Source: Platycnemis pennipes
Lineage: Eukaryota > Arthropoda > Insecta > Odonata > Platycnemididae
NCBI GenBank assembly: GCA_933228895.1
Contig: OW121846.1
Coordinates: forward strand, 5,611,915 to 5,675,914
Length of the DNA: 64,000 nt
Direction: 5' to 3'
The notes under the pieces were generated by a model. The model did no database searches. It saw only the letters and a program-made list of their open reading frames with translations, and was not told the origin of the DNA. Positions 10,345-20,364 of the stretch are shown in pieces (position 1 is the stretch's first letter; each line of letters starts with the position of its first letter). The translations under genes and the position numbers were made by a program.

Positions 10345-10530
10345 GGTCCAAATTGGTGCAAATTTGTCTTTCTGATGACTCACGGATCGTGTAGTTTTAT
10401 CTTCAAACCGAATGAATGCAAGTAAACATTTGAATAGCTTTGGTCCCATGGTGGCTCCAAATATTGGACAACCATACAATGTACTCCAGAGAACATCATA
10501 ATTTGAATGGTTTGATTGGAGATGACCTGC
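10345..10530 (-). pseudogene. piggyBac transposase fragment
   Basis: The minus strand reads LYGCPIFGATMGPKLFKCLL, then AFIRFEDKTTR and DKFAPIW. This corresponds to the N-terminal conserved block of piggyBac transposases (pattern FxxxMxxxxFxxILxFIRFDDKxTR). It is wedged between the opposed LINE pieces. No TTAA-bounded ends were identified, so only a fragment is claimed. It is a different family from the large piggyBac at 44-47 kb. Confidence 0.65.
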
Positions 10531-10539
10531 ATCTGAGTC

Positions 10540-11657
10540 ATCATCATTGGTCAACAATCCTAGAATTGGTTTGACGCAGCTTTCCACTCGATTCTTCTAT
10601 AGGCCAACCTTTTCACTGTGACGTAATTCTTCTCTTTTACATTCTTCACAACCTGTTCCATGTACCTCATACGAGGCCTGCCTTTTCCAATCTTCCCGTT
10701 CGCTTTTCCCTCGACGATTGTCTTCATCAGGCCATCTTGTCTCAAGATATGGCTGATTAAGTTGTCCCTTCTTCTTTTTAGAGTTGTCAGCAGACTTCTC
10801 TTTTCTCCTACTCTTCTCAGGACCTCCTCATTACTTACTCGGTCGATCCATTTAATCTTCATCATTCGTCTGTAGCACCACATTTGGAATGCTTCCACCC
10901 TTTTCTTCTCCTCTGCTGTCATCGTCTTTGCCTCACTGCCATAAGGAAACATGCTCCAGATGATGAATTGTTTCCTTATATAAATGCTTGTACATATTTC
11001 CAAATGTAAGTAGGTCCTTCTTTTGGTAGAATGCCCTCTTTGCCTGAGCTATTCTACTGACTATTTCTTTCTTGCTTTGTCCATCGCTGGTTACTCAGCT
11101 TCCTAGGCAACAGAACTCTTTCACCTCTTCCAGTTTTTGATTCCCTAGTTTGACGTTGGTTTTGGCCTCTTCTCTTTTGCTGCACACCAATATCTTAGTC
11201 TTCTTATTGATCTTCAGATGATAACTGGTCATTATCCTATCCATGGTTATTAGAGTCTTATTCAGATCCTTCTCTGTCTTTGCTACGAGTGCTATGTCAT
11301 CAGTGAACAGCAGCATGCTAGTTTTTTCTCTGTGGACGTTCACTCCAGAAGATTTCTCTTTGATTTTATTGTTGGCTCTCTCAATGTTAAAATTAAAAAT
11401 TACAGGAGACAGTGCACAGCCTTGTCTCACTCCTATCCTTATTCTTGCCTCTTCACAGCAGGGACCAGATTTAATAACAGCTACTTGGTTTTTATACAAA
11501 CTGTCAATAATTCTTTGGTCATTGTAGGACACTCCAATTCCCTTCAGAATTCCAAGCATTGTTTCCCAATCCATTTTGTCAAAAGCCTTCTTTAAATTCA
11601 CAAATGCAATGGACATCAGCTTGTTCTTCCACATTCTCTTCTCTTTGAGCAGCCTAA
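10540..11657 (-). pseudogene. LINE reverse transcriptase, 3' half of the broken copy
   Basis: Reading on the minus strand from the Harbinger TIR: LRLLKEKRMWKNKLMSIAFV, then NLKKAFDKMDW, YKNQVAVIKSG, IRIGVRQGCALSPVIFN, LLFTDDIALVA (catalytic T-DD for the usual ADD) and LKINKKTKILVCS. After a frameshift follow YGSEAKTMTAEEKKRVEAF and GKGRPRMRYMEQVV. These are all the palm and thumb blocks of an RTE/CR1-like LINE plus the C-terminal tail. It directly continues the frame that stops at 6484. It ends near 10545 with TGATGATGA-type repeats. Confidence 0.85.
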
Positions 11658-11689
11658 GGCCGAGCACACACGTTCCGGTTAACCGGTGT

Positions 11690-11711
11690 GGTTTACCTGT
11701 ACAGGTAAACC
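11690..11711. repeat. 22-bp perfect palindrome in Harbinger subterminal region
   Basis: GGTTTACCTGT followed by its exact reverse complement ACAGGTAAACC. The half-site GGTTTACC/GGTAAACC also occurs near the left terminus (6515-6540), so it may be a transposase or accessory-protein binding site. That role is inferred. Confidence 0.8.
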
Positions 11712-11979
11712 AGAGCGTGTGTGCCAGCCGCTGCATGCCAAACTGCATATGTAGGTGTAGCGACCTGCGCAGGTAACTGGAGAAGAATTGAAATTCAATT
11801 CTTTCTACCTTTTCAGGCGTGAGCATGTGTGTGAGTCACTCCGGCATGCCTGTACAGTTTTTAGGTTAGTTGTGTCTAGTTCTCTGAGTAGAGATCGTTG
11901 GTCGTCTATGTACTTAGGTGTAAAATAGTCTTAACTAGTGACTACGCATACGATAGGACTAGTGACTTTTTTGATCATC

Positions 11980-12400
11980 ATGACAAGCCAAAAACAAAAC
12001 CAAGTGATAGAAGAGTTTATCGAAAAATATAGGTCGGAACCTTGTCTGTGGCAGGTGAAAAGTAAAGAGTACCACACTCGTCAAAAGAGAGATGAAGCCT
12101 ATAAAACACTTGTGATTAAATTAAAGGAGTTAGAACCCCTATGCCACAAATAAATCTGTAGTTAAAAAAGTAAATAATATAAGAAGTAATGTATGTAAAG
12201 AGAAGTAGAAATGTGACATATCAGTGAAATCCAGAGCTTCAGCAGACAACATCTACACATCAAAATTGTGGTACTTAGATTTGTTCGATTTTCTTGGCGA
12301 TCAAGATACTCCTGGTGCGTCTGTGTCAACCTGGGATGACAAGGATGGAAGTGAGATCGATGAAGGAAGTACTCAGATTAGTTATAATACTCATATAATT
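11980..12400 (+). pseudogene. Harbinger accessory protein, N-terminal MADF domain
   Basis: From the ATG at 11980 the frame reads VIEEFIEKYRSEPCLWQVKS, then KEYHTRQKRDEAYKTLVIKL and KELEP. After a stop and frameshifts it continues KVNNIRSN, then SADNIYTSKLWYLDLFDFLG and DQDTPGASVSTWDD. This is the MADF (Myb/SANT-like) DNA-binding domain: FIxxYRxxPxLWxxxSxxYxxRxxRxxAY followed by VxxKINNLRS and the LWYFxxxxFL block. Such proteins accompany Harbinger transposases. The matching C-terminal part is at 7755-7218. Confidence 0.8.
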
Positions 12401-12539
12401 TAATTAAGGTACATTTTGGATTTACAAATTGAAGGTTTATAGCTGGAGTCCACACTTTTTACTAATTAATGTAAAATGTTTTGAACTGTATGAATTATTA
12501 ACTTACTAACACCAAACTTCTTCTTTTAGTCTATTTTTT

Positions 12540-13050
12540 GTTTCAAAGAACCAGATTGTCCTGCCATGGAATTTTGCCTTCATTCATGAAGTAGGAAGCG
12601 AACTCATTTCTAAGCTGTTTAGCAGTACAAGTTATGTTCCCTTGGTTTAGACGTTTCAATGCGATAATATTAGATTCTGTGGTATCCAAACCTGCAATAG
12701 CACTAGTTCCATCGTAATTCTCCTGATCGGTACTGTTTGGAGGAGCGTAAAAGGTTCCATCAAAAAATTATGCAATGCAACAATTGCCTTCACCACTTTC
12801 CTTATGCCTCTGATTCAAAATGTATTTGAGTATGGAATATACAAAATCTGGATGCAAGTTTTCCAAAACTATTTTCGACAACCTGTCTTGCTCTTGAAAT
12901 GTGGTAGTTGTAAATTTCTTTGCTAGCTGAATCTAGATGTGCTTGTCGAAAAGGCTTCATAATATTATTTGTAAGAGGAAAGGCATGATCAGCCACAAAA
13001 ACGTAAGGGACCTTTTTGAAATTTCCCGTAACATTGCATGCATTACTGCA
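12540..13050 (-). pseudogene. Harbinger transposase, C-terminal part
   Basis: The minus strand reads GNFKKVPYVFVADHAFPLTN, then NIMKPFRQAHLDSASKEIYN, YHISRARQVVENSFGKLASR and FCIFHTQI. Further on come YAPPNSTDQEN and GKIPWQDN. The DHAFPL and SRARxVVENxFG blocks are the end of the DDE nuclease of HARBI1-like transposases, supplying the third acidic residue (E in VVEN). It starts at a plausible acceptor TGCTGCAG (around 13050). This completes the transposase interrupted at 8380. Confidence 0.8.
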
Positions 13051-13271
13051 GCATCGACAGAGAGAGGTAGAACTTGCATACTTTGCCACAAAGAACTTGT
13101 AAAGCAATGTTCTACACACAGCAAATGGGATTACACCGTACTGACACTCCATCAAAATATACAACATAAAGCAATGTTCAGTATACGATAAAAATACAAA
13201 ACTTTTGAAACCTACTGCTATAAGTACCTGTCAAAAGCTAACATCATTATAAAATGCTTCTCACAGTAAGA

Positions 13272-13625
13272 CTAAAGCAAATGGATAATTTGAATGTGGC
13301 TATTTTTTTTGGCTATGCACCTGAGCCCAGTAAATAGGTAGCATACAATCCACTTCTTTATAATATATGGAACAAGGGTTATCAGTATTATTCCCTTAGA
13401 TATTTTGAAGGTTTCCAACCTCCTAATAGCTCTCTCAACATGAAGCGGGGAAGATTCAATTACCTGAGTGAAATAAACTGTCTCCTCAGTGAATTGATGA
13501 CTATTAGCCATGGGAGGCACATTGAATTCCAAGGGATTTGATTTTTTCCTAATGCAGAAAACTTTTTCTGCCATGTGCATGTCCCTGACCTGTGTGAATT
13601 TCCCCTTCAAGAGTGTCTCCTTCAT
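13272..13625 (-). pseudogene. ISL2EU-like transposase C-terminal fragment
   Basis: The minus strand encodes ESSPLHVERAIRRLETFKIS, then KGIILITLVPYI and WIVCYLFTGL. The HVERxIxRxKxFxIxxGxxPxxLxPxI pattern with a final C-A-L-x-N-L-like tail is the C-terminus of ISL2EU (IS4/5-related) transposases, which differ from the HARBI1 type next door. The upstream part (MKETLLKGKFTQVRDMHMA and following) resembles a poorly conserved middle segment and is less certain. No ends were found. Confidence 0.65.
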
Positions 13626-13639
13626 GAGAGCAAGCAGGC

Positions 13640-16550
13640 CACTAGCTTCACTTCACTGCTAGTCAGGTAGAGAACCTGTGGACAGCTGAGAGACTAATAG
13701 AGTCCAGTCCAGTCCAGATACCGCTTTCAAGTTTACTTCTGCTTTCTTCCAATTCCTCATTCAGATGTTCTAGTTCTCATAAATAAATAAGGAGACTCCA
13801 ATGGAACTCTCTCATACGTTTCCACTGATTTCTCCAGATGCCTACCCATGGAAACATCCTGCAAAGATTTTGAAATCATAATTAAATACCCATTACATTT
13901 TATAATGCACCATTTCAACATGAAAGTAGTCCTACCTTATTTTTAGCTAGGGAATATGCTAAAGTTACCATTGTATTTTTAAACCTTCAGCTCTTTTGAT
14001 GGACATGTCCTTCACTGACATTTTATTCCCAACTTCATTACGGTAACTCCAACTTATTTGCACCATGAAAACTGTAGAACTTTTCATTTTTTATGAAATA
14101 GTTTTTGACCTTAACTTTCCCAGTGTTATGATACTTAGAATAAACAATGTATATGATTTCATTGTGTTTCGTTTGCTCAAAAAATGTAATAGGTATCCAA
14201 TTATTACTCACTTGAAAAAGAATCATAAATCCATGTTTGCAGATGTATTAACATTTTAGACACATTTAACCTTACAGTAATATCAAATAGATTGGCTGGA
14301 CAGTCAAAAGAGTGGTATGCACTTAATGGAAACAATATGTACTCACATCTATCCCATCTTCAAGTAAGCTCTGGAACATAAGTGTGGTAAATAATGGCTT
14401 CACATAATCATTAATATTAAATATGTAGATACTTTGCTGAGATAAAAAATGAACAAGTGGCCTTTTGCAACAAAAACTAGGAGTGGCAGAGTTTTCAGTA
14501 CTGTTATCAACAAATTAGCACAAAATTGACCCAAACCTCATTCCAATTAAAGCGTCTAACATTTGCATTGCTTAACTCGGATTTGAATGGTAAATGTGAT
14601 TCATATTCTACCTAAAATTCTATCCAATACTCTGCCTGAAAATCCTGTCCTCTGTGCATAGTTGTGAAATACTAGTCAACTACAAAATTATATGTTAATT
14701 TTGAGTTAATTTGAAAAAGCTCGTAATGGCAGCACTACCCAGCCTTGTTCTTCATGTTACAGGTTATGGTGTTAGGGAACACTTGTCTCCTGAACTTAGC
14801 ATTTTATTTCCAAGCCCCTAAGCTAACATAAACATGCATTAATAATCGCTTATGAAAATTATCAAAGTCAGAAAGTCTCCTCCGTTGAACATGGTATTAA
14901 TACAGAGTTGCTTTTGGGCCCCCCTATACTTCCTGCTTATAGAGTCCTCCCCGACTGCAAAGCAAGGCGTTCAAATGACTATGGGCCAGTTTCACATCAT
15001 GCTAAGTTAACCCATTGGGGTAAAGGGCCGGCCATTCACTGGTCACGTGATGGAATTCAATCTTCTAATGCTATTCTTTTTTCCCAATGATATGTACCAC
15101 AACCCATTTTTCTATTAAGTGAAAATAAGTTTTGAAATTTTTTTATGTAAAATTAATTTTAATTTAAAAAAAAATAAAAAATTTCCAAGTGAAAATTTTC
15201 AGGAAATTAAATAGAATTTAAAGGGCAGCAAATCCATGGAAAATTGGGAGGTGAATGGGTAAACATTTATCACTTGAATAAATAATTTCAAATACATTAA
15301 TAATAAAAGTTAATCATAATAAATTAGCTGAATAAATGTACCACCGGTAATAGTTAAAGAGATTTCATAGAGTGCACCGTCTGCAGCACCACCTGGCTGC
15401 AGGGAGAGGAAATACATTGACATTGTGTCATCATTAATGAGGACCTCGTTAATTCCTCATTTCTTCTCATTTCTCACCTCACTCAGCTCTTGTACCTGCT
15501 CAATTTTAAATTGACATTAAGTACTTACTGTCATTGTGAAATCAAACAGGTTAAAATACGTACTCCAGGCATTATTAGCTTTTGATCAATACAATTAAAA
15601 TATAATGCGAAATTACCTTAAGGCCTCTCGATATTTTAAACAATTCAAGATGAGTAATCTATTGCTGTCATGCAGAGGAGAATGAGTCCTCAAACAACAA
15701 ACTTAAATAAGCAATTTTGCAAATATAGAGCCAGGGCTTCTTGTTTCTCTAAAATTTTACTCAATGGATATTAGGTGAAAACGTTTAATCATGCTTACCA
15801 CTACATTCACGACTGGTTGCTCATCGACTGAAGCTGCAAAATTTTCCATCTCATACGTAATCCTCCTAATGGGTAGCTTTCAATTTCCTCAGCAAATTAA
15901 ATTCAAAAATCAAAGGAACTGCATCCAATTTCATCACTGTTGACCTCGAATGTCATCTCAGAAATCCTCCTCATTTAAATGCTGGGAGCATACCAACGTG
16001 CCCCTGGATATTTTCTTCTTCACCTCATTGTCATACCTCACCTCCCAAAGTTTAATTTTTTACTTAAGCAAACAATTGAAAAGATCGATGTGAGAAAGCA
16101 CTGCTCTTCCATCCTGGCACCACACAACACTGCACCGCTGCAACTTCTTTGCTACATTTATCCAACAAGACTGAAGACTTTGCTAGGTTATCCCCCAATG
16201 TACACAGTTCCAGTGGCCTGTTTCCCACTTGACACCTTTTCACAGGTCGAGTGACCTTACTGTGTGAGGCGCTTGTGGGTGTCTAAGCTAAGTCCATTGA
16301 CATGAAGTGGGCTTACCTAAGAGACTTTTGAAAATTTAAATCTTGAACAGAGGAGCAATAAATGGGTCTCAACAGGAGTTGTTGAGAATATCACACTCAA
16401 ATGTGACATCTTGGTAAACTTGTTAGCACGCAGTGAGTCCAGAAATATTTGCCAGATCAAGCTGGGATGGAAAGTGTATGGTTTACATTTGTCATAGTTA
16501 TTCACAAGTCATTTGTGAAGTACTGTTGGTGTGTAAATCAATGTCTTGTA
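13640..16550. other. Intron sequence, no gene or repeat recognised
   Basis: About 2.9 kb of mostly AT-rich DNA inside the 13.7 kb intron. No convincing coding sequence on either strand; I specifically found no synaptojanin exon here. Small direct repeats (AGTCCAGTCCAG near 13700) are the only local structure. Confidence 0.5.
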
Positions 16551-16559
16551 TCTGTCGTT

Positions 16560-16870
16560 GGTTTAAATGCTAGCCACTCTACATGAGGTTTTGTCAACAG
16601 AAGAGAGCACGTGATGAGAGATGGCATAAGCTAAGTATCAAAGCTCCCAGGCATCACATAAAGAAAGAGAAACCTGTAATGGGAATGGGTAGGACACGTA
16701 GCTCACATCAAGAATGGTAGATGGACTACATTTGTTCTCATGTGGAACTCTACAGACTATAAGAGGCCGAGAGAAAGACCACCAGACTGAAGAGACCAGA
16801 GCTTGCAGAGAACTAGACAGGAGATACATTTTAGGCTAACAGATTTTGGGAAGTAACATCATTCAATTGT
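16560..16870 (+). pseudogene. LINE C-terminal fragment
   Basis: One frame gives WEWVGHVAHIKNGRWTTFVL, then MWNSTDYKRPRERPPD*RDQ. This is the W-x-GH-VxRxxDxRWTxxxxxW / KRxRGRPPxRWxDx motif that ends many LINE ORF2 proteins. One stop replaces the expected tryptophan after PPD. The upstream reverse transcriptase is not present. Confidence 0.7.
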
Positions 16871-17380
16871 TGATTTGACTGATGGCAATGTCTATGATCT
16901 ATTTTATTCCAAAGAGACATTGACAACACACTTACAAGAAGCAAAGATGCTTGCAAAAATATTGCATTCACCAATTGATGAATTCTCTCCAATTGTTTGA
17001 AGCAAAACATGACTGCACTAATTCAAATGCAACAACCCCATGGGAATCCATGGCTAACACTGTAGTCAGTGTTAGCTTACAATATTACAAAATAAAGTGA
17101 TCGGTCCTGGTGAACTGATGAATACAAAACACGATGAGTCAACTCTATGCATAGATATGAATGCAGGATATGACAAGCAAAATAGCAAGCATCTTCAGAG
17201 GACATCTAAGTATGAGGATTTACAAAGAAATTATGAAATGGCAAGAAAGTTTTAAGCCATTTGAAATGGAATTACCAACCTTTATGCACACATTAGTTTC
17301 ATAACTCTGGCCCAAAGTCTCAGAAAATTACCACAATCCATGCAAAATAAATAACAAGAGGTGAAGAATAACTTCATTAC

Positions 17381-17525
17381 CTGGACACCAGGTTGTTCCC
17401 AAAACAACGGCACCGAGCCTCTTGTCTGTACGTACGATGTGACTTCATTATCTAAAAATATTACTTGCTCAGTTTCCACAAAGTTTGCTACATGCCCATC
17501 ATCATTAGTACCACGAACATTAAAT
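17381..17525 (-). CDS. Synj: Synaptojanin Sac-domain exon ([17 protein letters not shown])
   Basis: 145 bp: one base completing a split arginine plus 48 codons. It encodes [20 protein letters not shown], then [19 protein letters not shown], the most conserved stretch of Sac domains ([14 protein letters not shown] and RGSVPxFWEQ). This part of the fold shapes the active-site groove around the phosphoinositide head group. The acceptor TTTTCCAG precedes base 17525 and the donor GTAATG follows 17381. Exit phase 0 matches the exon at 3634. A transposon begins only 43 bp upstream of the acceptor. Confidence 0.97.
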
Positions 17526-18235
17526 CTGGAAAATAAAATACGCAACATTAGGCATGAATGTCTAATACAGTAAACTCTCGATAATGCAAAGTCAGCAGTA
17601 CCGGAAAATCGGTACTTCTTAATTTCGAACATTTAAAAAAAGTGTTGAAAAATTTTTATCTTTGTTTTCTCTAACTTTTGTTCTCTTCGGCAACATTGTA
17701 TAATTTCTGTGGTCGTTCGTGAAGGCATTCTTAATTCACGCATGTTGTAAAAGATACCTACTTGTAAAAGTACCTACTTGTAAAAGTGATAAATATCGTA
17801 AAAGTACCTACTTGTATTTCCCATGTCAATGCTTTAAAGTCGGCGATCGTAGTGTTGGCAAAATTTCGTCCCGGGATCAAAAACGTATCTAAACAAAAGT
17901 TGAACATTTTGTAATATGAATTTTATTTTCGGGATAGTCAGTAGAGATGGGAATCTAGTATGGATGCTAAAAATAGACATTTGCTTCAAACATCTACGCT
18001 GTTACTCTGGCAGCTTGTAGTGTCTTCCGTATCGTCAGCAGAATAAATGAATTTGGGAGGTAATATTGTTTCTTTTCTACTGCTAAGACCATGATGACAA
18101 ATGGGGTGTGATTCGGCATATTTTCCACGTCGACTCCTAAAGGACGGATGGGGAGTTTGGGTTCAGGGTGCGAGGGGGAAAAGGGTCTGGTTGTGGAGGG
18201 GAAAGATCCCAGTTGCAAACGTAACTTTATCAGTC

Positions 18236-18637
18236 TTGCAGAGCTTGAAGGGGTTGGGGGAATAATGTTATCCCCCCACCTTCCTTCCTCTTCTTCTGGG
18301 CAACCCTGGGGGGTGCGTGTAGGTGGTTGATTGGGACTGCTTCAGGTGCTGAGTCGAATGGGGAGGGTCAGGGATGAGGCGTCCTTCGCTTATGGGTGGA
18401 TCCTCGAGGGATATGGGGGGGGGATGGTCTAGATGTGTCAGAGTGTGAGAGGAGGGGTCAAAGACCCTCCCGATAGCGAAGGATGCCACATCCCTGACCC
18501 TCCCCATTCCACTCAACACGTGGAGCGGTTCCAATCAGCCACTGCCACGCGCCCCCCAGGGTTGCCCAGAAGAAGAAGGAACCTGCATGATGCCATCCAC
18601 CCACCCCCTCCCCTCCTTCAAGCTCGGCAAGAGAGAT
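18236..18637. repeat. Long imperfect inverted repeat, arms about 170 bp
   Basis: The left arm (18236-18404) runs from TTGCAGAGCTTGAAGG through TTCTTCTGGGCAACCCTGGG to GGGGAGGGTCAGGGATGAGG. The right arm (18465-18637) is its reverse complement with scattered differences, ending CCTTCAAGCTCGGCAAG. The spacer is about 60 bp and includes a G run. The transcript could fold into a long hairpin. Open frames on both strands here are shadows of the repeat. Confidence 0.8.
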
Positions 18638-18644
18638 AAAGAGA

Positions 18645-19027
18645 CTAGAGGCCTGCACATGGGCGCAAAATAAGGGCAAGGGTCGCCCGCCTGTGTATGA
18701 GAGATGAAGAGAGAGGCTCAACCCGAAGACATTTGACTGACTTTTCCAAAGTATCACTAGTGTGACCTAACGGAGAATCTGGCGAGTATAGGTGGTCCCC
18801 GTCGCTGGGCAGGCGACCACCCTAACATGGTCACCATCTTTCTCAAGGGTCTTTGCTGTTTGCGATATTTTTCGTTCACTCTTTTGCAAACCCTCCCCTC
18901 AGTTTGGGTGAGCAACCCGGGCCCAGTATGCGGGCATCTGGGGTGAATGGGCACAGTCGGGTGTCACTCGGGCAGAGCCCAATAAGGGTGAGGGCACCCG
19001 GATTTCGCACTCTTTTGCAGGCCTCTA
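18645..19027. mobile_element. Small MITE-like element with CTAGAGGCCTGCA termini
   Basis: CTAGAGGCCTGCA at the left end and TGCAGGCCTCTAG at the right end form 13-bp perfect inverted termini about 380 bp apart. The interior is GC-rich with no coding sequence. TAGAGG termini would suit a hAT-type MITE, but I found no convincing 8-bp target duplication. Confidence 0.55.
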
Positions 19028-20364
19028 GCAGACAGTCCCTTCACGGAGAGCTGAGCTAGGATTGCTCACCTTGAAGGACGAGGTAGGGTTCACAGAGAAT
19101 TTGAACTGCCATAATTCCAGGCGCACTGTAGTGAGCATGGTAAGTGCCGTCACATGCAAGCTTTCATCAAAAGAGAGCAGTGCACATTATGAAAGTGCAG
19201 GTAACAGTTAAAACAAAAAATAGCCAGGATAAATAATGGCATTAACTGCAAGTTCCACATTACTCAAGGTCTAAATGATACCCGGAGTTACATGCGGGAA
19301 ATGATGGGGAGATACTGGCATATGTGGGAAGTGAATGCACTACTATTCACGCATTTCATTTTTGATGCACCGCAATCAGTAACACTGATTTGTTAGGTGT
19401 CTACGCAGTCAAAAATAGTTTTGCTGAAGCAGTTTTTCACCAAAATTTGTGAAAACGAAATCTATATGTTTCTGGGACAGGGTCTGAAGTTTGTAATTTC
19501 AAAAAATTCATATTTTCGAAATTTCGTACTTTCAAATACTGCAATGCTATTACTATAGTTTTTTCGTCGGCACCGGCCATTTTGCTTCTTATAATCGAAA
19601 CTACATATTTTCATGCTTTGTATTATCAAGAGTTTACTATATTATACTTCTTAGATAAAGAAGCAATTTCGGATTTACAAATATTTACAAAACTGAAAAA
19701 TATCCACAACTGTTTCAGAAAGGAGACTGAGCAAGTTGCCAGTCAGGCAAAAATATAATAATACAAAAGAAAAGATATTGTTTTAAAGGAGCACAATTTA
19801 TGTATTCAGGTTTTAAAACAGATGATTTTTTGCCTTTCATTTACTTTGATACATTAAAAACCAAGAAAGGAATTAGGTAGGTAACCATAGTTGGCATGGG
19901 AAAAATATTCAGCTCAGGAGCTTGAGATGAATCAAATATAGAGGGGTAAAATTATATGCAATTATATTATAAGTAGGGATGGGACATTCGAATCTTCGAA
20001 TCCACGAATAGTGCCTTTTTCCTCAAATCCTCAAATCCATTGAGTTTCACCTCCAATCTGAATCCTTAAAAAGTCACTTACATCCTCAACAAACAAAAAT
20101 CCTTGCGTTCCTTTCAATTCAACTTTACCGTCACCAGCCGTGATCAAAAAACGAAAGCATGGATTCAAGAGCCCTGTTTGACTGATGCCGATCTGTGGCA
20201 TGACAGGGGACTCTTGTGTCATGCAGGCTGAAAGAGCCTGGATCATCCATTGGAGCATAAAGGAATTCGCCGTCGCAGAACATGCATTCTCCCAAGGTCC
20301 AGCAGAGTATGTAATATTTTGCCAGAAAGGAACGGGTATTAGCACCAGGATATTACAAGATTCC

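Larger units (their letters stand above)
11658..13200. mobile_element. PIF/Harbinger transposon, right half (inverted)
   Basis: It begins GGCCGAGCACACACGTT after TAA (11655-11657), the complement of the TTA at 6482-6484. It holds the MADF N-terminal exon (plus) and the transposase C-terminus (minus). Its contents are what the left half at 6485-8460 lacks. Near the terminus are two perfect palindromes, CCGGTTAACCGG (11675-11686) and a 22-bp one at 11690-11711. The far limit is approximate. Confidence 0.8.
17568..19639. mobile_element. Tigger-like non-autonomous element (about 2.07 kb)
   Basis: It begins CAGTAAACTCTCGATAATGC and ends with the near reverse complement GCTTTGTATTATCAAGAGTT-TACTA, and is flanked by TA at 17566-17567 and 19640-19641. 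No transposase was recognised inside. It carries a long inverted repeat (18236-18637) and a smaller inserted element (18645-19027). Confidence 0.75.

Noticed and set aside
18148..18757. Overlapping proline- and glycine-rich open frames on both strands
   Set aside because: They are mirror images created by the long inverted repeat and GC-rich composition; no family resemblance or splice context.
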